From JAATFS01 sp037145635 (lineage in GTDB: Bacteria > Pseudomonadota > Gammaproteobacteria > Xanthomonadales > Xanthomonadaceae): a stretch of DNA of 64,000 nucleotides. A model generated the notes under the pieces. That model was not told where the DNA came from. It did not search any database and saw nothing but the letters and a program-made list of their open reading frames with translations. The stretch spans positions 186,001-250,000 of the forward strand of contig JBBCXB010000002.1 in the NCBI GenBank assembly GCA_037145635.1, written 5' to 3'. Each line of letters begins with the position of its first letter. Position 1 is the stretch's first letter. Position numbers and translations under genes: made by a program. Shown piece by piece: positions 17,780-25,122 of the stretch.

Positions 17780-19489
17780 ATGCAGCCGCCCGTCTCCTCG
17801 CGCAAGCGCACCCAGCTTGCGCTGGTCCTCTCCGCCCTGGTGTTCGTCGCCATCGGCGTCGGCATCTACGTCGGCGCGCGGCGCTCGCTGGCCGACGCGG
17901 CACGCGTCGCCCACACCCACGAGGTCATCGGCCGCATCGACGAGATCCAGGCGCGCCTGCTCGATGCCGAGTCCAACGGCCGCGGCTACCTGCTGACCGG
18001 CAACGACGGCTACCTGCTGGAATACCAGAGCAGCACCGACCGTCTCCCCATCCTGCTCGAGCAGCTGCGCCGGCGCGTCGCCGACAACCCCGCGCAGACC
18101 GGCAACGTCGACCGCCTGCGCGGGCTGATCGAGACCCGGCTGCGGCAGATCCAGCACGTGCTCGACCTCTACGAGCAGCACGGCATCGATACCGCGCGCG
18201 CGGCCATCAACGGCACCGTGTTCCGTACCACCGCCGCCATCCGCGAGCAGGCGCTGGTGATGGTGCAGCAGGAGCAGGCGCTGCTGGCCGCGCGCGCCGA
18301 CAGCAGCCGCCGCAGCGCGGCGCTGCTGCTGGCGCTGGCGCTGGCGGGCATCCCGTTCGGCCTGGCGGTGGTGGGCGTGGCCTACGGGCTGCTGACGCGC
18401 GAACTGCGCAACCGCGGCCGCGCCGAGCGCCGCGCGGCCTTGGCCAACCGCGAGCTGCTGCGCAGCGTCGAGCAGCTCGAGCGCAGCACCGCCGACCTCC
18501 ACGTGCTGAGCCGCTACACCGGCATCCTGCAGAGCTGCACCAGCGCCGAGGAAGCCCTGGACGTCACCAGCCGCACGCTGCAGCGGCTGCTGCCGGAGGT
18601 GGCTGGCCGGGTCTACCTGCTGCGCGCCTCGCAGGACCGCGCCGAGTCGATCAGCCGCTGGGGCAACGCCCCGGTCGAAAGCGCCGCCTACCTGCTGCCC
18701 GAGGAATGCTGGGCGCTGCGCAGGGGCCAGCCGCACGTGGTCGACGACCTGGCCCGCGATGCGCCGTGCACCCACATCGGCACGCCCGAGGGGGACACGG
18801 TGGTCACCACCGCCTGCATCCCGATGTCGGCCCAGGGCACCCAGCTCGGCTTCCTGTTCCTGGCCGCCCCCGGGCCCGGGCCGATGCCCCGGCTGGAGAT
18901 CGCCGAAGCCGCGGCCGAACAGCTGTCGTTGGCGCTGAGCAACCTGCGCCTGCGCGAGTCGCTGCGCCTGCAGTCGATCCGCGACCCGCTGACCGGCCTG
19001 TACAACCGCCGCTATCTTGAGGAGTCGCTGAGCCGCGAGCTGGCGCGCTGCGCCCGGCGCGGGCTGCCGCTGTCGGTGCTGATGCTGGACGTGGACCACT
19101 TCAAGCAGTTCAACGACGCCCACGGCCATGCCGGCGGCGACGTGCTGCTGGCCGCGGTGGGGCAGCTGCTGGGCGCCCGCCCGCGCGGCGAGGACATCGC
19201 CTGCCGCTACGGCGGCGAGGAGTTCACCCTGATCCTGCCGGAGACCACCAGCGACGATGCGTTGCGCCTGGCCGAGGAGCTGCGTGGCCGGATCGCGGCG
19301 CTGGTGGCCAGCGACGGCGTGCGCCCGCTGCCGCGCGTGACCGCCTCCATCGGCATCTCCACCTTCCCCGCCGACGGCGAACTGGGCACCGGCCTGATCC
19401 AGAAGGCCGACGCGGCGCTGTACCAGGCCAAGCACCGCGGCCGCAACCGGGTCGAGCGCTACGTCGCGGCGGAGCCGGCCGCGACCTAG
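17780..19489 (+). CDS. Diguanylate cyclase, CHASE3-GAF-GGDEF
   Basis: A 569-residue inner-membrane enzyme that makes cyclic di-GMP from two GTP. An N-terminal helix (residues 12-34), a periplasmic CHASE3-like sensor (about 40-175; NGRGYLLTGNDGYLLEYQ) and a second helix (about 176-206) form a transmembrane sensor. A cytoplasmic GAF-like domain (about 240-390) and a GGDEF domain (about 400-560) follow. The active site is CRYGGEEFTLILP near 477, fully intact. An RxxD inhibitory site (RGED) lies exactly five residues before GGEEF, so product inhibition is likely. No EAL domain is present. A TATCAT box at 17768-17773 lies only 6 bases before the ATG, suggesting a very short or absent leader or a misassigned start. 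Confidence 0.92.
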   Translation: MQPPVSSRKRTQLALVLSALVFVAIGVGIYVGARRSLADAARVAHTHEVIGRIDEIQARLLDAESNGRGYLLTGNDGYLLEYQSSTDRLPILLEQLRRRVADNPAQTGNVDRLRGLIETRLRQIQHVLDLYEQHGIDTARAAINGTVFRTTAAIREQALVMVQQEQALLAARADSSRRSAALLLALALAGIPFGLAVVGVAYGLLTRELRNRGRAERRAALANRELLRSVEQLERSTADLHVLSRYTGILQSCTSAEEALDVTSRTLQRLLPEVAGRVYLLRASQDRAESISRWGNAPVESAAYLLPEECWALRRGQPHVVDDLARDAPCTHIGTPEGDTVVTTACIPMSAQGTQLGFLFLAAPGPGPMPRLEIAEAAAEQLSLALSNLRLRESLRLQSIRDPLTGLYNRRYLEESLSRELARCARRGLPLSVLMLDVDHFKQFNDAHGHAGGDVLLAAVGQLLGARPRGEDIACRYGGEEFTLILPETTSDDALRLAEELRGRIAALVASDGVRPLPRVTASIGISTFPADGELGTGLIQKADAALYQAKHRGRNRVERYVAAEPAAT

Positions 19490-19592
19490 GCCGGACCTGC
19501 GCCGCATCCGCCCCGCATCCGCGACAGCCATCACAAAAAAATAGGGCGCCTCCGGCGATAGTCGGGCTTCCATCCCCGCGGAGGTGCGACCG

Positions 19593-20153
19593 ATGTCGAT
19601 GTGGCGAGATCAGTCCAACAGCAAGAAGGACGGGATACCGGCGGTGCCGGCCGGAACCTCCGGCGAGAGCGCGGCCCCCGGCGAGCCGCGCCCCGGCGCG
19701 GAAGTCCCGGCCCCGCCGGTCCCGGCGCCGGCCACCCCGGCCCCGCTGCCCGCCGCGGCCGCGCGTGCCGGCGAGCCCAAGGAGTCGCTGATCGCCGGCG
19801 ACATCACCATCGAGGGCAAGATCGAGGGCAGCGGGCATGTGCGCCTGGCGGGCAAGTTCAAGGGCGACGTCAACGTCAAGGGCGACCTCAGCATCGAGCG
19901 CGGCGCCAAGCTCAGCGGCGGCGTGCGTGCCAACAAGGTGATCATCGCCGGCGAGCTGGAGGGCAACATCGAATCCGCCGCGCAGGTGGAGCTGCAGGCG
20001 TCCGGGGTGCTGATCGGCGACGTCAAGGCCGGCACCCTGACCGTGGCCGCCGGCTCGCGCATGCGCGGGCAGGCCGACTTCGGCTGGGGCGACGACGCGG
20101 CACCGGCCAGGCCGCGCGCCGGGGCCGGCGGCGGAGATCCCGACACCCCATGA
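19593..20153 (+). CDS. Bactofilin
   Basis: A 186-residue cytoskeletal protein. Residues 1-65 form a Pro/Ala-rich disordered tail; residues 66-165 are the bactofilin right-handed beta-helix with regular hydrophobic repeats (SLIAGDITIEGKIEGSGHV ... LSIERGAKLSGGVRANKVI). Bactofilins self-assemble without nucleotides into filaments that position cell-wall or polarity proteins. The ATG at 19593 has GGAGG 8 bases upstream. Its stop overlaps the start of the zinc-ribbon gene by ATGA, so the two are translationally coupled. Confidence 0.93.
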   Translation: MSMWRDQSNSKKDGIPAVPAGTSGESAAPGEPRPGAEVPAPPVPAPATPAPLPAAAARAGEPKESLIAGDITIEGKIEGSGHVRLAGKFKGDVNVKGDLSIERGAKLSGGVRANKVIIAGELEGNIESAAQVELQASGVLIGDVKAGTLTVAAGSRMRGQADFGWGDDAAPARPRAGAGGGDPDTP

Positions 20154-20518
20154 GCAGCGTCCGCCCGGGCTCGCCCGGCGCCACCCGCACCTGCCCGCAC
20201 TGCAGGGCCACGATCCTGGAAAGCGCCAACGTCTGCCCGGCGTGTCGCCACCACCTGCGCTTCGACTCGGCCGCCCAGCAGCAGGCACAGCCGCCGCCAC
20301 GGTTGCCGCTGCGGGTGGAGGGCACGATCCGCTACCCGGAGGCCGAGGGCGCCTGGGAATACACCGTGGTGGTGTCCATCCGCAACGGCAAGGGCGAGGA
20401 GATCCGCCGCCAGGTGATCGATGTCGGCGCGATGCAGCGCGGCGACGAGCGCAGTTTCATTCTGGCGGTGGAAGCGACCGAAGTGCGTGCGCCCGGCCGC
20501 CGCGGCACGCGCCACTGA
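20150..20518 (+). CDS. Zinc-ribbon protein coupled to bactofilin
   Basis: A 122-residue cytoplasmic protein. The N-terminus has a zinc ribbon (CPHC near residue 15, CPAC near 29). The C-terminal 70 residues form a predicted beta domain with the run WEYTVVVSIRNGKGEEIRRQ. I do not recognise a named family. The start codon overlaps the bactofilin stop (ATGA at 20150-20153), which argues for shared expression and a possible physical link, such as a filament adaptor. That function is inference. Confidence 0.8.
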   Translation: MSSVRPGSPGATRTCPHCRATILESANVCPACRHHLRFDSAAQQQAQPPPRLPLRVEGTIRYPEAEGAWEYTVVVSIRNGKGEEIRRQVIDVGAMQRGDERSFILAVEATEVRAPGRRGTRH

Positions 20519-20519
20519 G

Positions 20520-20553
20520 CCTGAGCCGGCGCCGGAGCCGGCGCGGGCTCAGG
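20520..20553. terminator. Hairpin between convergent zinc-ribbon and aidB genes
   Basis: An 8-bp outer stem CCTGAGCC / GGCTCAGG encloses a further GC-rich palindrome. It overlaps the aidB stop codon and lies right after the zinc-ribbon stop. No T-run, so a bidirectional terminator role is inferred from place. Confidence 0.5.
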
Positions 20554-22186
20554 GCAGCGCGCGGGCCAGCACGCCGCCGGCGTCCAGATCGCCGGACAGG
20601 GTCCCGAAGGCCAGCCCGTGCGCGCCGCCCAGGCGGCTATCGACGAACGCAGCGGCCACCGGGCTGCCGCTGCGCAGCAGCAGGGCGGCCTGCAGTGCCA
20701 GCGCTAGGCGCTCGCTGAGCAGGCGCGCGTCGAACTCGGTGCTGTCGCCGCGGGCCAGCCGCCGGCGCAGGTCCTCCACCGCGGCCGCATAGACCGGGTG
20801 CAGGTCGATGGCGGTGTCCAGCTCGGCCAGCAGCGCCGCGCCGGTGGCCGGTTCGCGCGCCAGCGCACGCAGCACGTCCAGGCACTGGATGTTGCCGCTG
20901 CCTTCCCAGATCGAGTTGAGCGGCGCCTGGCGGTACAGCCGCGGCAGGATCGAGTCCTCGACGTAGCCGGCGCCACCCAGGCACTCCTGCGCCTCGTTGA
21001 CGAAGGCCGCGGCCCGCTTGCACAGCCAGTACTTGCCCAGCGCGGTGGCCACCCGCGCGAACGCGGCCTCGGCCGGATCGCGCTCGGCGGCATCCACCGC
21101 GCGCGCCACCCGCAGCGCGAACGCAGTGGCGGCCTCGGACTCGATCGCCAGGTCGGTGAGCACGTTGGCCATCAGCGGATGCGCCAGCAGCGGGCGGCCG
21201 AAGCTGCGGCGGTGGCGGGCGTGGTGCAGCGCCTGCGCCAGGGCCATGCGCATCTCCGCCGCCGCGCCGAGCATGCAGTCCAGCCGCGTCATCATCACCA
21301 TGCCGATGATCGTGGCCACGCCGCGGCCCTCTTCGCCGACCCGGCAGGCCCAGGCCCCGCAGAACTCGACCTCGCTGGAGGCGTTGGCCCAGTCGCCCAG
21401 CTTGTCCTTGAGCCGCATCAGGTGGAAGGCGTTGCGGTGCCCGTCGGGCAGCCGCCGCGGCAGCAGGAAGCAGCTCAGCCCGCCGGGGGCCTGCGCCAGT
21501 ACCAGGAAGCCGTCGGACATCGGCGCGGAGAAGAACCACTTGTGCCCGACCAGGCGGTACTCGCCCGGCGCCGCCAGCGGCGTGGCGGCGGTGGCGTTGG
21601 CGCGCACGTCCGAGCCGCCCTGCTTCTCGGTCATGCCCATGCCGAGGGTGATGCCGGCCTTGTCGGCGACCGGCACGTCGCGCGGATCGTAGTGCGGCGC
21701 GGCGGCCTTGTCGGCCCACTCGCGCAGCGCCGGCGCCTGGCGCAGCACCGCGACCGCGGCGTGGGTCATGGTGAGCGGGCAACTGGTGCCGGCCTCGACC
21801 TGGTGGTGCAGGTAGCTCAACGCCGCGCGCGCCACGTGCGCGCCCGGCTGCGGCGCCTGCCACGACAGCCCGGCCACGCCGTGCTGCTTGGCCGCCTCCA
21901 GCAGCCGGTGGTAGGCCGGGTGGAACTCGACGCGGTCGATGCGGTGGCCCTGCGCGTCGTGGCTGCGCAGCCGCGGCCGGTCGCGGTTGGCGTCGAACCC
22001 GATCCGGTACAGCTCGTCGCCGGCGAGCGCGCCGTAGGCGGCCACGCGCGGGGCGAAGGCGGCCGCGCCCTCGCGCTGCAGCGCCTCGCGCAGCACGCCG
22101 TCGTCGCGCCACAGGTCGCGCCCCTCGAACGGCGGCGGCTGGTTCCCCACCGCATGGGTCTCGAACGGAGGGACTGCGTGGCTCAT
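20549..22186 (-). CDS. aidB: AidB-type acyl-CoA dehydrogenase, alkylation response
   Basis: A 545-residue flavoprotein that matches E. coli AidB (541 residues) along its length. Shared motifs include NQPPPF at the N-terminus, MTEKQGGSDVRANAT near 187, VGHKWFFSAPMSD near 214, and RLYRQAPLNSIWEGSGNIQCLDVLR near 419. AidB is induced by DNA alkylation, binds double-stranded DNA and is thought to protect promoters or destroy alkylating agents; its acyl-CoA dehydrogenase activity is weak. A -10-like GACAAT (minus strand) lies 29-34 bases before the start. It is divergent from a DNA-repair cassette, which fits a genome-defence role. Confidence 0.93.
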   Translation of the reverse strand: MSHAVPPFETHAVGNQPPPFEGRDLWRDDGVLREALQREGAAAFAPRVAAYGALAGDELYRIGFDANRDRPRLRSHDAQGHRIDRVEFHPAYHRLLEAAKQHGVAGLSWQAPQPGAHVARAALSYLHHQVEAGTSCPLTMTHAAVAVLRQAPALREWADKAAAPHYDPRDVPVADKAGITLGMGMTEKQGGSDVRANATAATPLAAPGEYRLVGHKWFFSAPMSDGFLVLAQAPGGLSCFLLPRRLPDGHRNAFHLMRLKDKLGDWANASSEVEFCGAWACRVGEEGRGVATIIGMVMMTRLDCMLGAAAEMRMALAQALHHARHRRSFGRPLLAHPLMANVLTDLAIESEAATAFALRVARAVDAAERDPAEAAFARVATALGKYWLCKRAAAFVNEAQECLGGAGYVEDSILPRLYRQAPLNSIWEGSGNIQCLDVLRALAREPATGAALLAELDTAIDLHPVYAAAVEDLRRRLARGDSTEFDARLLSERLALALQAALLLRSGSPVAAAFVDSRLGGAHGLAFGTLSGDLDAGGVLARALP

Positions 22187-22301
22187 GGCCGCTCCTGGCC
22201 GGGGACGAAGCGGGATTGTCGCCGATCGCGCTGAACCGATCCCGCTGCGGTGCGGGGTGGATTCTCACGATCTGCACAGCGCATTGGCGAGAGTCCCGGC
22301 C

Positions 22302-23306
22302 ATGGCGAACGACATCCGCAACGACCTGGTGGTGCTGCGCCCGGAAGGGCTGTACTGCCCGCAGGGCGACTTCCACATCGACCCGTGGCGGCCGGTGCCG
22401 CGTGCGGTGATCACGCACGGCCACGGCGACCACGCGCGTACCGGCATGGGCGAGTACCACTGCACGGTCGACACGCTGCCGATCCTGCGCTGGCGCCTGG
22501 GCGAACAGGTCTATCACGCGCACGCGCACGGCGCGCCGTTCGCGCTCGGTGGCGCGCGCGTGTCGCTGCACCCGGCCGGCCACGTGCTGGGCTCGGCGCA
22601 GGTGCGGATCGAGGTCGACGGCGAGGTATGGGTCGCCTCCGGCGACTACAAGCGCCAGCCCGACCCCACCTGCGCGCCGTTCGAGGTGGTGCCGTGCGAC
22701 ACCTTCATCACCGAGGCCACGTTCGGCCTGCCGGTGTACCGCTGGCCCGACACCGCCGCGGTGGCCGCCGACATCGCCGCCTGGCGCCGCGAGTGCGGCG
22801 AGCGCGGCGAGGCGGCCGTGCTGTTCTGCTACGCGCTGGGCAAGGCGCAGCGCGTGCTGGCCGAGCTGCAGGCCTGGGACGACCAGCCGGCCTGGCTGCA
22901 TGGCGCGATCGCCGCCGGCGTGGAGGTGTACCGCCAGGCCGGCATCCCGATGCTGGAGACCCGCCCGATCGCCGAGCAGGCGCGCGGGGCCGACTACGCC
23001 GGGCAACTGGTGCTGGCGCCGCCGTCGGCCGCCGGCAGCGCCTGGATGCGCCGCTTCCGTCGCGCCCAGCAGGGCTTCGCCTCGGGCTGGATGCGCATCC
23101 GCGGCAACCGCCGGCGGCGCAACTACGACCGCGGCTTCGTGGTGTCCGACCATGCCGACTGGCCGGACCTGCTGCGCACCATCGAGCAGACCGGCGCGCG
23201 CCGCGTGATCGCCACCCACGGCAACACCGATGCGCTGATCCGCCACCTGCGCGAACGCGGCGTTGCCGCAGAAGCCTTCCGCACCGATTTCGGAGACGAG
23301 GAATGA
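22302..23306 (+). CDS. Ligase-associated DNA exonuclease (metallo-beta-lactamase fold)
   Basis: A 334-residue cytoplasmic nuclease of the metallo-beta-lactamase/beta-CASP type. The metal-binding motif is THGHGDHART (residues 38-47). Further metal ligands are HPAGHVLGSAQ near 88, SGDYKRQ near 111 and SDHADWPDL near 282. This is the Exo member of the bacterial Exo-ligase-Lhr-metallophosphoesterase repair cluster; the Pseudomonas putida protein is a manganese-dependent DNA nuclease. ATG 22302 was chosen because homologues start with a short lead before DLVVLRPEGLYCP. Its stop overlaps the small ORF start (ATGA, 23303-23306). Confidence 0.93.
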   Translation: MANDIRNDLVVLRPEGLYCPQGDFHIDPWRPVPRAVITHGHGDHARTGMGEYHCTVDTLPILRWRLGEQVYHAHAHGAPFALGGARVSLHPAGHVLGSAQVRIEVDGEVWVASGDYKRQPDPTCAPFEVVPCDTFITEATFGLPVYRWPDTAAVAADIAAWRRECGERGEAAVLFCYALGKAQRVLAELQAWDDQPAWLHGAIAAGVEVYRQAGIPMLETRPIAEQARGADYAGQLVLAPPSAAGSAWMRRFRRAQQGFASGWMRIRGNRRRRNYDRGFVVSDHADWPDLLRTIEQTGARRVIATHGNTDALIRHLRERGVAAEAFRTDFGDEE

Positions 23307-23521
23307 ACCCGCTGCCGGCCCGTCGCCACGCCCGTTCGCGGCCGCGCACCCGCCTGGCCGGCGCGCTGGCGTTCCGGCGCAGCGCCCTGGCGTTCCGCCT
23401 GCACCGCGGCGTGCCGGCCGCGCTGCGCGGCGCCCCGCTGCCCGCACCGCGGCGACCGCGGCCGATGAGCCCGTTCACCCAGCGCGCCCTGCGCCTGCGC
23501 GCGGCCGGAGGCCCGCGGTGA
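23303..23521 (+). CDS. Arg-rich small ORF nested between exonuclease and ligase
   Basis: A 72-residue frame that starts on the exonuclease stop (ATGA) and ends on the ligase start (GTGA, 23518-23521), so both junctions are 4-base overlaps typical of translational coupling. The product is very basic (many Arg, few acidic residues), with two imperfect repeats (RPRTRLAGALAFRRSALAFRLHR and RPRPMSPFTQRALRLR is the second basic patch). Such a composition suits nucleic-acid binding or a disordered linker peptide. I recognise no family. The alternative is a chance frame in GC-rich DNA, but a non-coding spacer would not need exact overlaps at both ends. Confidence 0.6.
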   Translation: MNPLPARRHARSRPRTRLAGALAFRRSALAFRLHRGVPAALRGAPLPAPRRPRPMSPFTQRALRLRAAGGPR

Positions 23522-25122
23522 AGCGCTTCGCCGCGCTGTACCGCACGCTCGACCGCAGCACCGGCACGCTCGACAAGCGCGCCGCGCTGGTGGACTACTT
23601 CCGCCACGCGCCGGCGCACGACGCGGCGTGGGCGCTGTTCCTGCTGTGCGGCGGCAAGGTCGCCGGCCCGCGCATGCGCATCGCCGCCAGCGCCGAGCTG
23701 CGCGAGTGGATCGGCGAGGCCGCCGGCGTCGCCGACTGGCTGGTGGCCGACAGCTACGACCACGTGGGCGACCTCGCCGAGACCCTGGCGCTGCTGCTCG
23801 ACGACCCGGTGCAGGCCGCCGCGGACGTCGCCCTGGCGACCTGGATCGAGCAGCGCCTGCTGCCGGTCGCCAACCAGGACGTGGCGATCCGCAAGCGCCT
23901 GATCCTCGACGCCTGGGGGCAGCTGGCGTTCGACGAGCGCCTGGTGTTCAACAAGCTGCTGACCGGCGCGCTGCGCGTGGGCGTCTCGCAGCGCCTGGTG
24001 CAGCAGGCGCTGGCCGAGCTGTCGGGGGTGGACATCGCGCGCATCGCCCAGCGCATGCTGGGCAGCTGGCGCCCGCATCCGGAGTTCCTGGCGGCGCTGC
24101 TGACCGTCGAGGAACTGCCCGGCGACCGCCAGCAGCCCTACCCGTTCTTCCTCGCCTCGCCGCTGGAGGCCGAGCCGGACACGCTGGGCGCGGTGGCCGG
24201 CTGGCTGCTGGAATGGAAGTGGGACGGCATCCGCCTGCAGCTGATCCGCCGCGACGGCGACGTGGCGCTGTGGTCGCGCGGCGAGGAACGCCTGGACGGA
24301 CGCTTCCCCGAGATCGAACAGGCGGCGCTGGCCCTGCCCGACGGCACCGTGATCGACGGCGAGCTGCTGGCCTGGCAGCCCGGGCAGCCGCTGCCGCTGC
24401 CGTTCACCGCCCTGCAGACGCGCATCCAGCGCCTCAAGCCCGGGCCCAAGACGCTGGCCGCCGCGCCGGCGCGCGTGGTCGCCTACGACCTGCTGGAATG
24501 GGCCGGCGAGGACCTGCGCGAACGCCCGCTGCAGGAGCGCCGGGCGCTGCTGGAGACCGCGCTGGCCGGACTCGACCCGGACCGCATCGCGGCCTCGCCG
24601 CGGATCGAGGCGGACGACTGGGCCGCCGCCGCGCAGCTGCGCGCGCAGGCGCGCACGCGCGGCGTGGAGGGCCTGATGCTCAAGCGCGCCGGCTCGCCCT
24701 ACCAGGCCGGGCGCCGGCGCGGCGACTGGTGGAAGTGGAAGATCGACCCGCTGACGATCGACGCGGTGCTGCTGTACGCGCAGGCCGGGCACGGGCGCCG
24801 CAGCACGCTTTACACCGACTACACCTTCGGGCTGTGGGACCAGGGCCAGCTGGTGCCGGTCGCCAAGGCCTACTCGGGCCTGGACGACAAGGAGATCCTG
24901 CAGCTGGACCGCTGGATCCGCGCCCACACCACCGAGCGCTTCGGCCCGGTGCGCGCGGTGACGCCGCACCAGGTGTTCGAGCTCGGCTTCGAGGCGGTGA
25001 ACCGCAGCAGCCGGCACAAGTCCGGGATCGCGGTGCGCTTCCCGCGCATCCTGCGCTGGCGCCACGACAAGCCGTTCGAGGAGGCCGACGCGCTGTCCAC
25101 GCTGCAGGCGCTGGCGCGGTGA
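23518..25122 (+). CDS. ATP-dependent DNA ligase (repair-cluster type)
   Basis: A 534-residue enzyme that seals DNA nicks using ATP. An N-terminal helical DNA-binding domain (about 1-200) precedes the nucleotidyltransferase domain, with active-site Lys234 in EWKWDGIRLQ, motif IIIa near IDGELLAW (about 280) and motif IV/V in EGLMLKRAGSPYQ to WWKWK (about 383-407). The OB domain follows. It lacks the polymerase and phosphoesterase domains of LigD, so it is the stand-alone ligase of the Exo-Lig-Lhr-MPE cluster. The GTG start at 23518 overlaps the small ORF stop; its own stop overlaps the Lhr start (GTGA, 25119-25122). Confidence 0.94.
   Translation: MKRFAALYRTLDRSTGTLDKRAALVDYFRHAPAHDAAWALFLLCGGKVAGPRMRIAASAELREWIGEAAGVADWLVADSYDHVGDLAETLALLLDDPVQAAADVALATWIEQRLLPVANQDVAIRKRLILDAWGQLAFDERLVFNKLLTGALRVGVSQRLVQQALAELSGVDIARIAQRMLGSWRPHPEFLAALLTVEELPGDRQQPYPFFLASPLEAEPDTLGAVAGWLLEWKWDGIRLQLIRRDGDVALWSRGEERLDGRFPEIEQAALALPDGTVIDGELLAWQPGQPLPLPFTALQTRIQRLKPGPKTLAAAPARVVAYDLLEWAGEDLRERPLQERRALLETALAGLDPDRIAASPRIEADDWAAAAQLRAQARTRGVEGLMLKRAGSPYQAGRRRGDWWKWKIDPLTIDAVLLYAQAGHGRRSTLYTDYTFGLWDQGQLVPVAKAYSGLDDKEILQLDRWIRAHTTERFGPVRAVTPHQVFELGFEAVNRSSRHKSGIAVRFPRILRWRHDKPFEEADALSTLQALAR

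Noticed and set aside
19500..19592. Possible cyclic di-GMP riboswitch between the diguanylate cyclase and bactofilin
   Set aside because: An A-run and short GC hairpins are present, but the conserved GEMM-type core is not seen and the space is too short.
20637..23447. 936-codon minus-strand frame across aidB and the exonuclease
   Set aside because: It is a shifted frame of aidB on one side and antisense to the exonuclease on the other; no family resemblance.
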